NCBI RefSeq assembly: GCF_006539725.1 | Contig: NZ_BJNO01000004.1 | Span: 186,001 to 250,000 of the forward strand | Length of the DNA stretch: 64,000 nt | Direction of reading: 5' to 3' | Source of the DNA: Klebsiella terrigena | GTDB taxonomy: Bacteria > Pseudomonadota > Gammaproteobacteria > Enterobacterales > Enterobacteriaceae | In this document: piece by piece, positions 1 to 9,334 of the stretch | Layout of the letters: every line of letters starts with the position of its first letter | Position numbering within the stretch: the stretch's first letter is position 1 | The notes under the pieces: generated by a model | What the model saw: only the letters and a program-made list of their open reading frames with translations | Databases searched by the model: none | Told to the model about the DNA's origin: nothing | Translations under genes and position numbers: made by a program

Positions 1-376
1 TCGGGATCACCTGCATCGGCACGAAAGAGATCGAGCCGGAGAAGACCAGCACCGCCAGGGTCAGCCCCGCACCGGTAGTAATGGCGATAAACGATGAGAT
101 GAAGGCCTTATCGATATATTTGCTGCGCTTTTGCGCGTTCCACGCCGCGTTAAAACAGATAAACAGCACCATAAGCAGCGTCAGCAGGACGTGATTGACG
201 TTGAAGATATATTTCAGCACGTAGCCGACGATAATCAGCTGCACCACCGCCCGGCAAATGCTCCAGACGATATCTTTCTCCAGCGCCAGCTTTTCGCGAT
301 AGCTCACCACGATGGCCACCAGCACCAGCACCATCGACAGGGCCAGCGATTCGTTCGTGATATTATGCCCGTTCAT
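1..376 (-). CDS. fetB: FetB, iron export ABC transporter permease (3' part outside window)
   Basis: This is the N-terminal part (125 codons) of the FetB/YbbM membrane subunit; the rest runs off the left edge. The start ATG at 374-376 begins MNGHNITNESLALSM and leads into hydrophobic helices, including a segment ending in LLTLLMVLFICFNAAW. FetB is known as the permease of the FetAB exporter linked to iron homeostasis and oxidative stress resistance in E. coli. Its start overlaps the end of fetA by 14 bases, so the two are translated as one operon. E. coli FetB is about 259 residues, so roughly half is visible. Confidence 0.93.
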   Translation of the reverse strand, partial: MNGHNITNESLALSMVLVLVAIVVSYREKLALEKDIVWSICRAVVQLIIVGYVLKYIFNVNHVLLTLLMVLFICFNAAWNAQKRSKYIDKAFISSFIAITTGAGLTLAVLVFSGSISFVPMQVIP

Positions 377-1040
377 TGATAACCTCCTGTCCCTCTGCGC
401 TCGCCGGCTGCAGCGTAATCACTTCATCAGCGTGGTCTATTTCATTCCGGTCATGCGTCACCCACAGCACCGCAATATTCTTTTCCGTCGTATAGCGATG
501 AATAATATCGTTGACGTTGCGCTTATTGCTCTCATCCAGGGCGCTGGTAATTTCATCGAGCAGCAGCACCTGAGGCAAAAACTGCAAATTGCGGATCAGC
601 GAAACGCGCTGCTTTTCTCCGCCCGAAAGTTCGTTGATCGCTTTGCCCAACGTATTTTCCGCCAGCCCGAAGCGGCGTAAATCGGCAATCAGCGCCTGCG
701 GGTCCGGCTGCTGGTTGCGAATTTGCCACGGGAAGATGAGGTTGTCATAAACCGAGTCGCCGAACAGCGCCGGGGTTTGTGCACAGTATGAGACCTGCTG
801 GCGGTATGTTTCCGGCGATAGCGTATTGATATCCTTACCGGAATAAAAAATCTGCCCGCTGGTCGGGCTGAGCAGCGAGGCGATAATTTTTAGCAGCGTA
901 CTTTTACCGCAGCCGGAGGGTCCGGTAATTAGCTTAAATTCCCCGGCGCCCAGCTCGAGATTAATATTATGCAAAATGACCGACTTATCGATCTGAAAGC
1001 CAACGCCGTCAAGGCGCAAGATAGCGTTATTTTCCTTCAT
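363..1040 (-). CDS. fetA: FetA, iron export ABC transporter ATP-binding protein
   Basis: Complete 225-residue ATPase, the same length as E. coli FetA/YbbL. Visible motifs are Walker A GPSGCGKST near residue 40, signature LSGGEKQR near 138 and Walker B VLLLDEITSALD near 157, followed by the switch histidine in VTHD. It energises the FetB permease, whose gene overlaps its 3' end. The ATG at 1038-1040 is followed upstream by a divergent intergenic region shared with qmcA. No operator could be identified there. Confidence 0.95.
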   Translation of the reverse strand: MKENNAILRLDGVGFQIDKSVILHNINLELGAGEFKLITGPSGCGKSTLLKIIASLLSPTSGQIFYSGKDINTLSPETYRQQVSYCAQTPALFGDSVYDNLIFPWQIRNQQPDPQALIADLRRFGLAENTLGKAINELSGGEKQRVSLIRNLQFLPQVLLLDEITSALDESNKRNVNDIIHRYTTEKNIAVLWVTHDRNEIDHADEVITLQPASAEGQEVINERA

Positions 1041-1177
1041 TATCGTTCCATATATTTCCCAAAACCCGACTAGTTTACTCCACTTTTCTTTCGCCAGGAT
1101 GAGGAGAAAGATATACTCGATTTAAACATGCGTCATTTTGCTGACGCCTGGCAGGCAATTAAACAGGAGGTTTTTTG

Positions 1178-2095
1178 ATGCTAATTTTTATCCCCGTTCT
1201 CATTTTCGTCGCCCTGGTTATCGTGATAGCCGGAGTGAAAATTGTCCCGCAGGGTTACCAGTGGACGGTCGAGCGCTTTGGCCGCTATACCATGACCCTC
1301 CAGCCGGGCCTGAGCCTGGTGGTGCCGTTTATGGACCGCATCGGGCGGAAAATTAATATGATGGAGCAGGTGCTGGACATCCCCTCGCAGGAGGTTATTT
1401 CACGCGATAACGCCAACGTCACCATCGATGCGGTGTGCTTTATTCAGGTTATTGATGCGCCGAAAGCGGCCTATGAGGTCAGCAACCTCGAGCTGGCGAT
1501 CATCAACCTGACGATGACCAACATTCGTACCGTGCTCGGCTCAATGGAACTTGACGAAATGCTCTCCCAGCGTGACAGCATCAACACCCGCCTGCTGCAT
1601 ATCGTCGATGAGGCTACTAACCCGTGGGGGATCAAAATCACCCGCGTGGAAATTCGCGACGTGCGCCCGCCGGCGGAGCTTATCTCCTCGATGAACGCGC
1701 AGATGAAGGCCGAGCGTACCAAGCGCGCCTATATTCTGGAGGCCGAAGGGATACGTCAGGCGGAAATCCTCAAAGCCGAAGGCGAAAAGCAGTCGCAAAT
1801 TCTGAAAGCCGAAGGCGAGCGCCAGTCGGCGTTCCTGCAGGCAGAAGCGCGTGAACGTTCAGCGGAAGCGGAGGCTCGCGCCACCCAAATGGTCTCTTCC
1901 GCTATTGCCTCCGGGGATATTCAGGCGATTAACTACTTCGTCGCGCAGAAATATACCGACGCGCTGCAGCAGATCGGCGCAGCAAATAACAGCAAAGTTG
2001 TGCTGATGCCGCTCGACGCGACCAGCCTGATGGGCTCCATCGCCGGGATTAGCGAACTGCTTAAAGAAGGCGCCGGCGAACGGAAAAAACTATGA
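1178..2095 (+). CDS. qmcA: QmcA, SPFH/stomatin-family membrane protein
   Basis: This 305-residue protein has one N-terminal transmembrane helix (residues 2-20) followed by an SPFH/band-7 domain ([19 protein letters not shown] onward). A long charged helix rich in [13 protein letters not shown] repeats covers residues about 175-235. E. coli QmcA has the same length and is a stomatin-like membrane scaffold. I chose the ATG at 1178 because AGGAGG at 1165-1170 is well spaced from it; a TTG three bases upstream is unlikely. The stop overlaps the ybbJ start (ATGA), indicating translational coupling. Confidence 0.95.
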   Translation: MLIFIPVLIFVALVIVIAGVKIVPQGYQWTVERFGRYTMTLQPGLSLVVPFMDRIGRKINMMEQVLDIPSQEVISRDNANVTIDAVCFIQVIDAPKAAYEVSNLELAIINLTMTNIRTVLGSMELDEMLSQRDSINTRLLHIVDEATNPWGIKITRVEIRDVRPPAELISSMNAQMKAERTKRAYILEAEGIRQAEILKAEGEKQSQILKAEGERQSAFLQAEARERSAEAEARATQMVSSAIASGDIQAINYFVAQKYTDALQQIGAANNSKVVLMPLDATSLMGSIAGISELLKEGAGERKKL

Positions 2096-2556
2096 TTGCG
2101 ATGATACTGGTCCATCCGCATCTCTTCTGGCTCAGCCTCGGCGGGCTGCTGCTGGCGGCGGAGATGCTCGGCGGCAACGGCTATCTGCTGTGGAGCGGGG
2201 TTGCTGGCGTTATCACCGGCGTCCTGACCTGGATGCTGCCGCTGGGCTGGGAGTGGCAGGGCACGCTGTTTGCCGCGCTGACCCTGCTGGCGGCCTGGCT
2301 CTGGTCGCGCTGGCTGCGCGGCCAGGTGAAGCGGCAGAAGCCGGCCGACGCCAGGCTTAACCAGCGCGGGAATCAGCTGATCGGGCGCATCTTCTCGCTG
2401 GAGACAGCGCTGGTTAACGGCCGCGGCCACGTGCGCGTTGGCGATAGCTCATGGCCGGTGGTCGCCGACGAGGACCTCGAAGCAGGCAGTCGTGTAGAGG
2501 TGCTCTCCGTTGAGGGCATCACGCTGCGGATCAGGCTCGCCCCTCCCCAGCGCTAA
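2092..2556 (+). CDS. ybbJ: YbbJ, NfeD-like inner membrane protein
   Basis: This 154-residue protein has two or three hydrophobic segments in the first 80 residues ([18 protein letters not shown], then [14 protein letters not shown]) and a C-terminal OB-fold-like NfeD domain ([17 protein letters not shown]). NfeD-type proteins are typically encoded with stomatin/SPFH partners, and here the start overlaps the qmcA stop by four bases. The likely role is membrane-domain quality control with QmcA; no enzymatic residues are seen. Its 3' end overlaps the convergent cueR stop by four bases. Confidence 0.92.
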   Translation: MIAMILVHPHLFWLSLGGLLLAAEMLGGNGYLLWSGVAGVITGVLTWMLPLGWEWQGTLFAALTLLAAWLWSRWLRGQVKRQKPADARLNQRGNQLIGRIFSLETALVNGRGHVRVGDSSWPVVADEDLEAGSRVEVLSVEGITLRIRLAPPQR

Positions 2557-2963
2557 CTCTGGGCCTTGCGATGACAGCAGCCGGAGAGATTGTCGATAAT
2601 CGGGCAGTCCGCGCCGTCATCGCCGGGACAGGACTCCGCCAGCGCCAGCAGGTGGCTGCGCATGCTCTGCAGCTCGCTGATATGACGTTCGATATCAGCG
2701 ACTTTATCCAGCGTTCTGCGTTTGACGTCGGCGCTATGCCGCGACGGATCGTTAAACAGGCCGACCAGCTCGCGGCACTCCTCCAGATTAAAGCCAACCT
2801 GCCGCGCCTGGCGCAGCAGGGTCAGCTCGTCCAGATGCCGCTGGCTGTAGCTGCGGTAGCCGTTTTCACTGCGCAGCGGCGGCGTCACCAGCCCCTTCTC
2901 TTCGTAGAAGCGGATCGCTTTACTGGTTAAGCCGGTTTTTTTTGCCACATCGCTGATATTCAT
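2553..2963 (-). CDS. cueR: CueR, copper-responsive MerR-family activator
   Basis: This 136-residue MerR-type regulator has an N-terminal winged helix ([20 protein letters not shown]), a dimerisation helix and a metal-binding loop with Cys112 and Cys120 ([10 protein letters not shown]). These two cysteines hold Cu(I) in E. coli CueR. A C-terminal CC pair followed by His (SGCCHRK) is also conserved. Its target operator is visible upstream of copA at 5827-5847. In E. coli cueR lies close to copA; here about 2.9 kb of accessory DNA separates them. Confidence 0.95.
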   Translation of the reverse strand: MNISDVAKKTGLTSKAIRFYEEKGLVTPPLRSENGYRSYSQRHLDELTLLRQARQVGFNLEECRELVGLFNDPSRHSADVKRRTLDKVADIERHISELQSMRSHLLALAESCPGDDGADCPIIDNLSGCCHRKAQS

Positions 2964-3124
2964 CGCCTCTGCACCTCATCGCTTCTCGCACAGCCCCTAT
3001 TGTAGGACCATTCGCACAATAACCAACCCTGTGCGCAGGGAAAAAAATATAAGCCATATTTTTTATCAGGTTAAGCGCGTCGGCGGCAGCGGCACGGGCG
3101 CAAAGGTGCTTGAATTGGCGCTAG

Positions 3125-3217
3125 CTGCAAACCAGCGGCCTGGATTATGCCATCCTGCGCGCGGCGCTCAATAATCAGATCTACAGCCTGATTGACCCGG
3201 ACCTGAAGCCGGCGTAA
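3125..3217 (+). pseudogene. short coding remnant, parent gene not identified
   Basis: A 30-codon open stretch directly after an in-frame stop reads like a natural protein C-terminus (GLDYAILRAALNNQIYSLID, then PDLKPA and a TAA). A preceding stretch in another frame (GGSGTGAKVLEL) may belong to the same decayed gene. There is no start codon or ribosome binding site. It lies just upstream of the hmuUV relic and may come from the same lost locus, but I could not assign a family. Confidence 0.3.
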
Positions 3218-3256
3218 TCCCCTCGCGGCGCGGCTCGTCCTCACCGTAAAGACGGA

Positions 3257-3774
3257 ATGGAGTTTTGCGTGCTTAAGGATTCACTTTCTTCCGTCGACGT
3301 TCGGACGGGCCTTTCGCTGGTGCTGGCCTCGCTGGTGCCGCTTGGCGCAGCCTTGGCGCGCTAAATATCAGCTTCAGCACGCTGTTTGACAAAGAGTACC
3401 GCGATATCTGGCTGAACATTCGCCTTCCCCCCATTCTGCTGGCGCGCCTGCTGGTGCAGCTCTGGAAGCCGATCCCGTCGCCCAAATGGCTGTTTCTGGA
3501 TGAGCCCACTTCCGCACTCGATATTCACCACCAGCAGCATCTTTTCCGCCTGGTGCGCGAGCGGCAGTTCAACATGTGCTGCGTCCTGCACGATCTTAAT
3601 CTCGCAGCCCGCTATGCCGACCGCGTGGTGCTGATGGTTAAGGGGCCCGTCGTCGATAGCGGCAGCCCGCAGGCAGTTATGCAGCAGCGGGCGCTGAAAG
3701 ACCTCTACGGCGCGGATATCACGGTAATTAAAGAGTCTGAAAATCAAACGCCGCTTATCGTTCTTGACCATTAA
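3257..3774 (+). pseudogene. hmuU'-'hmuV relic: hemin ABC permease N-terminus fused to ATPase C-terminus
   Basis: The first part reads [20 protein letters not shown]. After an apparent frameshift near 3355 it continues [20 protein letters not shown] and [13 protein letters not shown], the N-terminal pattern of FecCD/HmuU-type permeases. From about 3457 the same frame jumps to an ATPase C-terminal half: Walker [19 protein letters not shown], the switch region [16 protein letters not shown] and a HmuV-like tail. Walker A and the signature motif are missing. An internal deletion joining hmuU to hmuV explains this. The product cannot work as a transporter. Family assignment rests on motif recognition. 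Confidence 0.75.
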
Positions 3775-4192
3775 GCAAAGGGGGATTCCGGCGGTGGAAC
3801 TCCCCTTCTTGTCCTCAGTTTTCCCTTTTATAAAAATGCGCTTCCCTTTGCTGGAATCTCAAATGAATCACAATAAATTAAAAAACAAAAAGTTCCCAAA
3901 TGAAAGCTCATGGGATATCCCAGCGCTGAAATTGCTCTTCACCGTCATGATGATTTAGTATTTAATTGTAATAGTTCATTCATCGATACAATGTATAAAA
4001 CAATACCCAATATCATTCCCATTAATTAATCGGTGATAATCCCGAGAAAAACAAAACATTACGGATAGTTTGAAACAGGGATTAAGAGTTTCAACTAAAA
4101 AAAGCCAAAAAATCACATATTAACCATTTACTCTCCCTGCTCAATATATATACTCCTTGCAGGATTTTACAAAACCATAAGGGAGAAAGGAC
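3775..4192 (+). other. AT-rich intergenic region upstream of hcp
   Basis: About 418 bases, strongly AT-rich compared with the surrounding backbone, with no convincing gene. The last 60 bases contain TATATATA-like sequence and a good ribosome binding site (GGGAGAAAGG at 4181-4190) for hcp, so the hcp promoter probably lies here. The composition suggests acquired DNA. Confidence 0.6.
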
Positions 4193-4675
4193 ATGTCCAT
4201 TCCAGGTAATATGTGGCTCTATGATGATGGTGGTGCATTAATCAAAGGCGGTTGTGATGTCATGAAAAGGGAATCCAGCATCGAGTTTAAAGGGTTTCAC
4301 CACAACCTCTCAATTCCTACTGACAATGCCACAGGAAAACCTACCGGCACCCGTCAACACTCACCGATGATCATCGTAAAAGAGTTCGACTACTCAAGCC
4401 CATACCTATATAAAGCTGTTGCCACAGGTCAGAACCTCAAATCCGCTGAGATAAAATGGTATAAAATCGACAATGCTGGTCAGGAAGTAGAATATTTCAA
4501 CATGTTACTCGAAGGCGTAAGGATCGTATCCATATCCCCGACGATGGCATCTCCAGAAGATAAAAATAATAATCACCTGGAATCTATTGAGTTACGATAT
4601 GAAAAGATAACCTGGAAGCATTGTGATGGAAACATAATATTCACGGATTCCTGGAACGAACGGCAGACGGCATAA
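4193..4675 (+). CDS. hcp: Hcp-family type VI secretion tube protein (orphan)
   Basis: This 160-residue Hcp1-family protein starts MSIPGNMWLYDDGGALIKG, the typical beginning of enterobacterial Hcp, and keeps family segments such as HSPMIIVKEFDYSSPYLYKA and the C-terminal ELRYEKITWKH. Hcp forms hexameric rings stacked as the tube of the T6SS and can carry small effectors in its lumen. No other T6SS structural gene is in the window, so this is an orphan or auxiliary hcp. It is followed after 11 bases by a small candidate effector gene and then a DUF1493 gene. Low GC content sets all three apart from the backbone. Confidence 0.92.
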   Translation: MSIPGNMWLYDDGGALIKGGCDVMKRESSIEFKGFHHNLSIPTDNATGKPTGTRQHSPMIIVKEFDYSSPYLYKAVATGQNLKSAEIKWYKIDNAGQEVEYFNMLLEGVRIVSISPTMASPEDKNNNHLESIELRYEKITWKHCDGNIIFTDSWNERQTA

Positions 4676-4686
4676 TAGGTGATAGA

Positions 4687-5136
4687 ATGGATACTACAGA
4701 AGAACTGGACGGAACCTATTTCTACCACGGACAAGCTAACCTGTCGCCAGGTGAACTTTTCGATGTTATTTTCCTCGAACAATTCTGTGATGAACTGGGG
4801 ATCGCCATTGAGTCAGGTGCCGCTATTCTTGCTGGTCAACCGTGGTTAAAAACCAGGACTAAACCCGGAGAAGCGATAAAAGGCACGAGTGTTGTTTCCA
4901 GATACGGGAGAATAATTTTGAGAAATGCTCGAACGCCATTTGGCATCAGAGTTCCTACACCCGTCGGCGTGAGAATGCGTAAAACAAATAACCTTGCTGC
5001 GGTTATCGCTCGCTATATTCCCTGGTTAGGTTGGATAGGCCTTGTAAATTCAATTTACCAAACAGCAAGAAAAACTCAGGACAAATACAACCTCATAGCC
5101 CGCCCGCAGCATCGTATACGCTGGAAATCCTTTTGA
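4687..5136 (+). CDS. candidate Hcp-associated effector, family not recognised
   Basis: This 149-residue protein has a soluble N-terminal two-thirds and a hydrophobic/amphipathic segment near residues 100-125 (LAAVIARYIPWLGWIGLVNS) followed by a basic tail ending RIRWKSF. It has no signal peptide. An AGGTGAT ribosome binding site precedes the ATG. Position between hcp and a DUF1493 gene, and the 1-base stop/start overlap with the latter, suggest a toxin delivered by the Hcp tube with its immunity partner. The hydrophobic segment would fit a membrane-acting toxin, but this is inference. No catalytic motif is evident. Confidence 0.6.
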   Translation: MDTTEELDGTYFYHGQANLSPGELFDVIFLEQFCDELGIAIESGAAILAGQPWLKTRTKPGEAIKGTSVVSRYGRIILRNARTPFGIRVPTPVGVRMRKTNNLAAVIARYIPWLGWIGLVNSIYQTARKTQDKYNLIARPQHRIRWKSF

Positions 5137-5468
5137 TGGATCCCATATCGGAAGAGGTGCTGGCGCTTTTCAGGAAAGAGATACCAGGAAACTTAGACGG
5201 CTGCTGGAACGAGATTCCTGTGGAACTCGACGATGATTTGTTTGATGCTCCCGGCGACGACCTGCACGACGCTTTGGATAAATTTGAGGCGCGGTTTAAT
5301 GTCGATCTATCTGCTGTCAAATGGTCATCCTATTTTCCATGGGAAAACACGCCGCGGCTAACGCGGTGGTTTAAGGCTAAGCGCGAGGACGTGGAGAGAA
5401 CCCGCAGGCCTTTAACCATAAGAATGTTTGCCGAATCAGCCAAAGCGGGTAAATGGCTGTACGACTGA
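5136..5468 (+). CDS. DUF1493-family protein, candidate immunity protein
   Basis: This acidic 110-residue protein (MDPISEEVLALFRKEIPGNL onward) has the pattern of the DUF1493 family: an acidic stretch ELDDDLFDAPGDDLHDALDKFEARF, then a WSSYFPWE core and a basic region KAKREDVERTRRPLTIRMFAESA. The start ATG overlaps the upstream TGA by one base (TGATG), so it is translationally coupled to the candidate effector. DUF1493 genes are often found near T6SS genes. The strong acidity and coupling fit an immunity protein, but that function is not shown by sequence. Another possibility is an effector chaperone or adaptor. Confidence 0.65.
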   Translation: MDPISEEVLALFRKEIPGNLDGCWNEIPVELDDDLFDAPGDDLHDALDKFEARFNVDLSAVKWSSYFPWENTPRLTRWFKAKREDVERTRRPLTIRMFAESAKAGKWLYD

Positions 5469-5823
5469 ATAATACATTACTGCAAATAACGCCCCGTGCG
5501 CGGAGAGTCAATCACGCCAGCTGGCTCAGAATATCTGGAATTCCACTTTAGATGTCCTTACGTGCCGACCCATTCGCCAGGCACATTGTGTGACTGTCAC
5601 TCCAGCATCCGTTTTAGCGGAGCAATACCCGCAATATTAAGCACAAAAAAATAGAATCAACGCCGTAACGACTCACGATTAAAACAGAAAAATCGACGTC
5701 GATGTTAACGTTGTACTCGAAAACAGAATGACCTGAACTGAAGTCTACGACCGTTTTTCGGCGATCGGGTATTCAGGCGCTGTCGCTCCGGAACACGGAC
5801 ATCATCCTAAACGATAAAACGCC
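5469..5823 (+). other. intergenic region with no recognisable gene
   Basis: About 355 bases between the DUF1493 gene and the copA promoter. All frames are broken by stops and no family motif, RNA or clear repeat is visible. It may be the decayed right edge of the acquired segment. Confidence 0.5.
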
Positions 5824-5854
5824 TTGACCTTCCCCTTGCTGGAAGGTTTAACCT
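5824..5854 (+). promoter_or_regulatory. copA promoter with CueR operator
   Basis: The -35 TTGACC (5824-5829) and -10 TAACCT (5849-5854) are separated by 19 bases, the overlong spacer typical of MerR-family targets. Inside lies the perfect inverted repeat ACCTTCC-N7-GGAAGGT at 5827-5847, which matches the E. coli CueR site at copA. Cu-CueR would untwist this spacer and activate transcription of copA, whose ATG is 41 bases downstream of the -10. Confidence 0.93.
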
Positions 5855-5894
5855 TTATCACAGTCAGCTCATCCACGTAATAAAGGAGTTTGTT

Positions 5895-6106
5895 ATGTCA
5901 CAAACCATCGACCTGACGCTCGATGGCCTCACCTGCGGCCACTGCGTCAAACGCGTAAAAGAGAGCCTGGAGCAGCGTCCTGACGTTGAGCTGGCGGAGG
6001 TCACCACGACCGAAGCCCACGTCACCGGTAGCGCCAGCGCTGAAGCGCTCATCGACACGATTCAGAAAGCCGGATACGGTGCGGAGCTCAGCCACCCAAA
6101 GGCTAA
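5895..6106 (+). CDS. copA(Z): CopA(Z), predicted copper chaperone made by -1 frameshift in copA
   Basis: Codons 67-69 of copA read CAC CCA AAG, giving the slippery heptamer CCCAAAG at 6095-6101. A -1 slip there is followed by GGC and TAA (6104-6106), so the product would be 70 residues holding only the first metal-binding domain (Cys14, Cys17). In E. coli the same heptamer at the same place is known to produce the CopA(Z) chaperone. That frameshifting happens here is inferred from conservation of the heptamer and the immediate stop. The downstream stimulatory structure was not computed. Confidence 0.75.
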
Positions 6107-8396
6107 ACCGCTGGCGGAATCAACACTCCCGTCGGAAGCACTGACAGCGGCCTCTCCTGCGCTTCCGGCAGCCCATGATACCGATGACAGTCAACAGCTG
6201 CTGATCAACGGCATGAGCTGCGCCAGCTGCGTTTCCCGGGTACAGAAGGCGCTTGCCGCGGTACCGGGCGTCGCACAGGCGCGGGTAAACCTGGCGGAAC
6301 GCACTGCGCTGGTCATGGGCAGCGCGTCCGCCGCAGAATTAGTGCAGGCGGTGGAGAAAGCAGGCTACGGTGCCGAGGCTATCGAAGATGACCTGGAGCG
6401 CCGCGAACGCCAGCAGGAAACCGCCATCGCCACCATGAAACGCTTCCGCTGGCAGGCGATCGTCGCCCTGCTGGTGGGCGTTCCGGTGATGGTGTGGGGA
6501 ATGTTCGGTGACAACATGATGGTCACCGACGACAACCGCTCGCTGTGGCTGGCTATCGGGCTTGTCACCCTGGCGGTGATGGTCTTTGCCGGCGGCCACT
6601 TCTATCGCAGCGCCTGGAAAAGCCTGAGAAACGCCACCGCCACTATGGACACACTGGTGGCGCTGGGCACCGGGGTCGCCTGGCTCTACTCAATGAGCGT
6701 CAACCTGTGGCCGCAGTGGTTCCCGATGGAAGCCCGCCACCTCTACTATGAAGCCAGCGCCATGATTATCGGCCTGATTAACCTCGGCCATATGCTGGAA
6801 GCCCGCGCCCGGCAGCGCTCTTCGCGGGCGCTGGAAAAGCTGCTCGATCTGACGCCGCCGTCGGCACGCGTCGTCACGCCCGAGGGCGAAAAAAGCGTAC
6901 CGCTGGCCGACGTTATGCCCGGCATGACCCTGCGTCTGACCACCGGCGACCGGGTGCCGGTTGACGGCATCATCTCGCAGGGCGAGGCCTGGATGGATGA
7001 AGCCATGCTCACCGGCGAACCGATCCCGCAGCAAAAAGGCGGCGGAGATCCCCTGCACGCCGGTACGGTTGTGCAGGATGGCAGCGTCCTGTTTACCGCC
7101 AGCGCCGTGGGGAGTCAGACCACGCTGGCGCGTATTATCCGCATGGTGCGCCAGGCGCAGAGCAGTAAGCCCGAAATCGGCCAGCTGGCGGATAAAATTT
7201 CCGCCGTCTTCGTCCCGACGGTGGTGGTCATTGCGCTGTTCAGCGCGGCAATCTGGTACTTCTTCGGTCCGGCGCCGCAAATCGTCTATACCCTGATCAT
7301 CGCCACCACGGTGCTGATTATCGCCTGTCCCTGCGCTTTGGGCCTGGCCACGCCGATGTCGATTATTTCCGGCGTCGGGCGGGCGGCGGAGTACGGCGTG
7401 CTGGTGCGCGATGCCGATGCGCTGCAGCGCGCCAGTCAGCTGGATACCGTCGTATTCGATAAAACCGGGACCCTGACCGAAGGGAAACCGCAGGTTGTAG
7501 CGGTGAAAACCTTTACTGCTCTCGACGAGGCGAGCGCTTTACGCCTGGCCGCCGCGCTGGAGCAGGGCTCCAGCCACCCTCTGGCGCGGGCGATCCTCGA
7601 CAAAGCGGCGGAGAGCACGCTGCCAACGGTCGGCAACTTCCGTACCCTTCGCGGGCTGGGGGTGAGCGGCGAAGCCGACGGCCATCGTCTCCTGCTCGGT
7701 AACCAGGCGCTGCTCAACGAGCAGAATATTGCCACCGACGCGGCGGAGAGCGATCTCAACGCTCAGGCTTCCCAGGGCGCCACGCCGGTGCTGCTGGCGG
7801 TCGACGGTGAAGTTGCCGCGCTGATCGCCATTCGCGATCCGCTGCGCAGCGACAGCGTGGCGGCGCTGGCCCGCCTGCATCGCCAGGGCTACCGTCTGGT
7901 GATGCTCACCGGGGATAACCCGATTACGGCCAACGCCATCGCCAAAGAGGCGGGTATTGATGAGGTGATTGCCGGCGTCCTGCCGGACGGTAAAGCCGAT
8001 GCCATCAAGCGTCTGCAAAGCCAGGGCCACCAGGTCGCGATGGTCGGCGATGGTATTAACGACGCCCCGGCGCTGGCGCAGGCCGATGTCGGCATTGCGA
8101 TGGGCGGCGGCAGCGACGTCGCCATTGAAACGGCGGCAATTACCCTGATGCGCCATAGCCTGAACGGCGTCGCCGACGCGCTGGCGATTGCAAAGGCCAC
8201 GCTGCGTAATATGAAGCAGAACCTGCTGGGCGCCTTTGTCTATAACTCGCTGGGTATTCCGATTGCCGCCGGGATCCTCTGGCCGCTGACCGGCACGCTG
8301 CTCAACCCGGTGGTTGCCGGGGCGGCGATGGCGCTCTCTTCCATTACCGTGGTGAGCAACGCCAACCGGCTGCTGCGTTTTAAACCAAAAGAGTAG
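5895..8396 (+). CDS. copA: CopA, Cu(I)-exporting P1B-type ATPase
   Basis: This 833-residue inner-membrane pump exports Cu(I) from cytoplasm to periplasm. Two N-terminal heavy-metal-associated domains carry CxxC at Cys14/Cys17 (GLTCGHC) and Cys109/Cys112 (GMSCASC). The transmembrane copper site CPC is at residues 478-480, the phosphorylated Asp522 is in DKTGT, and MLTGDN and GDGIND hinge motifs follow. Length matches E. coli CopA (834). The AAGGAG ribosome binding site and the CueR promoter lie just upstream. A slippery heptamer between the two metal-binding domains predicts a second short product (see the copA(Z) entry). Confidence 0.97.
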   Translation: MSQTIDLTLDGLTCGHCVKRVKESLEQRPDVELAEVTTTEAHVTGSASAEALIDTIQKAGYGAELSHPKAKPLAESTLPSEALTAASPALPAAHDTDDSQQLLINGMSCASCVSRVQKALAAVPGVAQARVNLAERTALVMGSASAAELVQAVEKAGYGAEAIEDDLERRERQQETAIATMKRFRWQAIVALLVGVPVMVWGMFGDNMMVTDDNRSLWLAIGLVTLAVMVFAGGHFYRSAWKSLRNATATMDTLVALGTGVAWLYSMSVNLWPQWFPMEARHLYYEASAMIIGLINLGHMLEARARQRSSRALEKLLDLTPPSARVVTPEGEKSVPLADVMPGMTLRLTTGDRVPVDGIISQGEAWMDEAMLTGEPIPQQKGGGDPLHAGTVVQDGSVLFTASAVGSQTTLARIIRMVRQAQSSKPEIGQLADKISAVFVPTVVVIALFSAAIWYFFGPAPQIVYTLIIATTVLIIACPCALGLATPMSIISGVGRAAEYGVLVRDADALQRASQLDTVVFDKTGTLTEGKPQVVAVKTFTALDEASALRLAAALEQGSSHPLARAILDKAAESTLPTVGNFRTLRGLGVSGEADGHRLLLGNQALLNEQNIATDAAESDLNAQASQGATPVLLAVDGEVAALIAIRDPLRSDSVAALARLHRQGYRLVMLTGDNPITANAIAKEAGIDEVIAGVLPDGKADAIKRLQSQGHQVAMVGDGINDAPALAQADVGIAMGGGSDVAIETAAITLMRHSLNGVADALAIAKATLRNMKQNLLGAFVYNSLGIPIAAGILWPLTGTLLNPVVAGAAMALSSITVVSNANRLLRFKPKE

Positions 8397-8426
8397 CCCC
8401 TCGCGCGGGTCAGAACCTGACCCCTT

Positions 8427-8456
8427 CCCGGACAGCGGCATCACGCCCTGTCCGGG
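8427..8456 (+). terminator. hairpin downstream of copA, possible terminator
   Basis: CCCGGACAG (8427-8435) pairs with CTGTCCGGG (8448-8456), a 9-bp GC-rich stem. There is no T-run after it, so intrinsic termination is doubtful; it may instead protect the copA mRNA 3' end. Confidence 0.4.
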
Positions 8457-8539
8457 CTATCGCACGCCGATCCTCCCGCCCACGCTTGCACCCTCAGGCC
8501 GCGCGCGCTAGCATGAGTTCTTCACTTTGCGGAGCGCGT

Positions 8540-9334
8540 ATGGGCCTGTTAAACCGAATAAAAATGCTGTGGCGAGCCGCCGTTGGCTCGTCTTATTCCT
8601 GGCCGGCACTGGATGTTACCCTCCCCGGCGGGCGCTATCTGCACCTCGTCGGCAGCATTCATATGGGCACCCGCGATATGGCGCCGCCCCCGGCCAGGCT
8701 GCTGAAAAAAATTCGCCAGGCCGATGCGCTGATTGTGGAAGCCGATATTACCGGGAACGAAACGCCCTTCAGCAACCTCCCCTCTTATCCGCCGCTGGCC
8801 GAGCGCCTGAGTCCCGAGCAGCTCGTTGAGCTGGAAGCCCGCGCCGCGGAGCTGGGGCTGGCAACCGCCCTCTTCGACAGCCAGCCGCTGTGGCAGGTTG
8901 CCATGGTGCTGCAGGCGACCCAGGCGCAAAAGCTGGGGCTTCGTCCGGATTACGGGATTGATTATCAGCTGCTGATGGCGGCGCGCGAAAGCCGCGTGCG
9001 GGTGATGGAGCTGGAGGGGACCGATAGCCAGATTGCGCTGCTGCGCGATTTGCCCGACGGCGGGCTGGCGCTGCTGGAAGACACGCTGACCCACTGGCGA
9101 ACCAACGCCCGTCTTCTGCAGGTGATGATCGGCTGGTGGCTGGAGCAGCCGCCGGCAACAGGGGCGACCTCGCTACCCACAACCTTTAGCCAGTCGCTGT
9201 ACGATGTTCTGATGCATCAGCGCAACCTCGCCTGGCGCGAGACGCTGCTGGCTCTGCCTCCGGGGCGCTACGTTGTCGCCGTCGGCGCGCTGCATTTATA
9301 CGGTGAAGGGAACCTGCCTGATATGCTGACGTAA
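8540..9334 (+). CDS. ybaP: YbaP, TraB/GumN-family protein
   Basis: This 264-residue protein has the same length as E. coli YbaP. It shows the family's two conserved blocks: LHLVGSIHMGTRDMAPPP near the N-terminus with the GxxH motif, and VVAVGALHLYGEGNLP near the C-terminus with the second GxxH. TraB/GumN proteins resemble metal-dependent hydrolases or proteases, but no substrate is known for YbaP. I chose the ATG at 8540 because GGAG at 8531-8534 precedes it and the length matches the family; an in-frame ATG 54 bases upstream has no such support. The stop codon overlaps the terminator of the opposing chiX gene. Confidence 0.9.
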   Translation: MGLLNRIKMLWRAAVGSSYSWPALDVTLPGGRYLHLVGSIHMGTRDMAPPPARLLKKIRQADALIVEADITGNETPFSNLPSYPPLAERLSPEQLVELEARAAELGLATALFDSQPLWQVAMVLQATQAQKLGLRPDYGIDYQLLMAARESRVRVMELEGTDSQIALLRDLPDGGLALLEDTLTHWRTNARLLQVMIGWWLEQPPATGATSLPTTFSQSLYDVLMHQRNLAWRETLLALPPGRYVVAVGALHLYGEGNLPDMLT

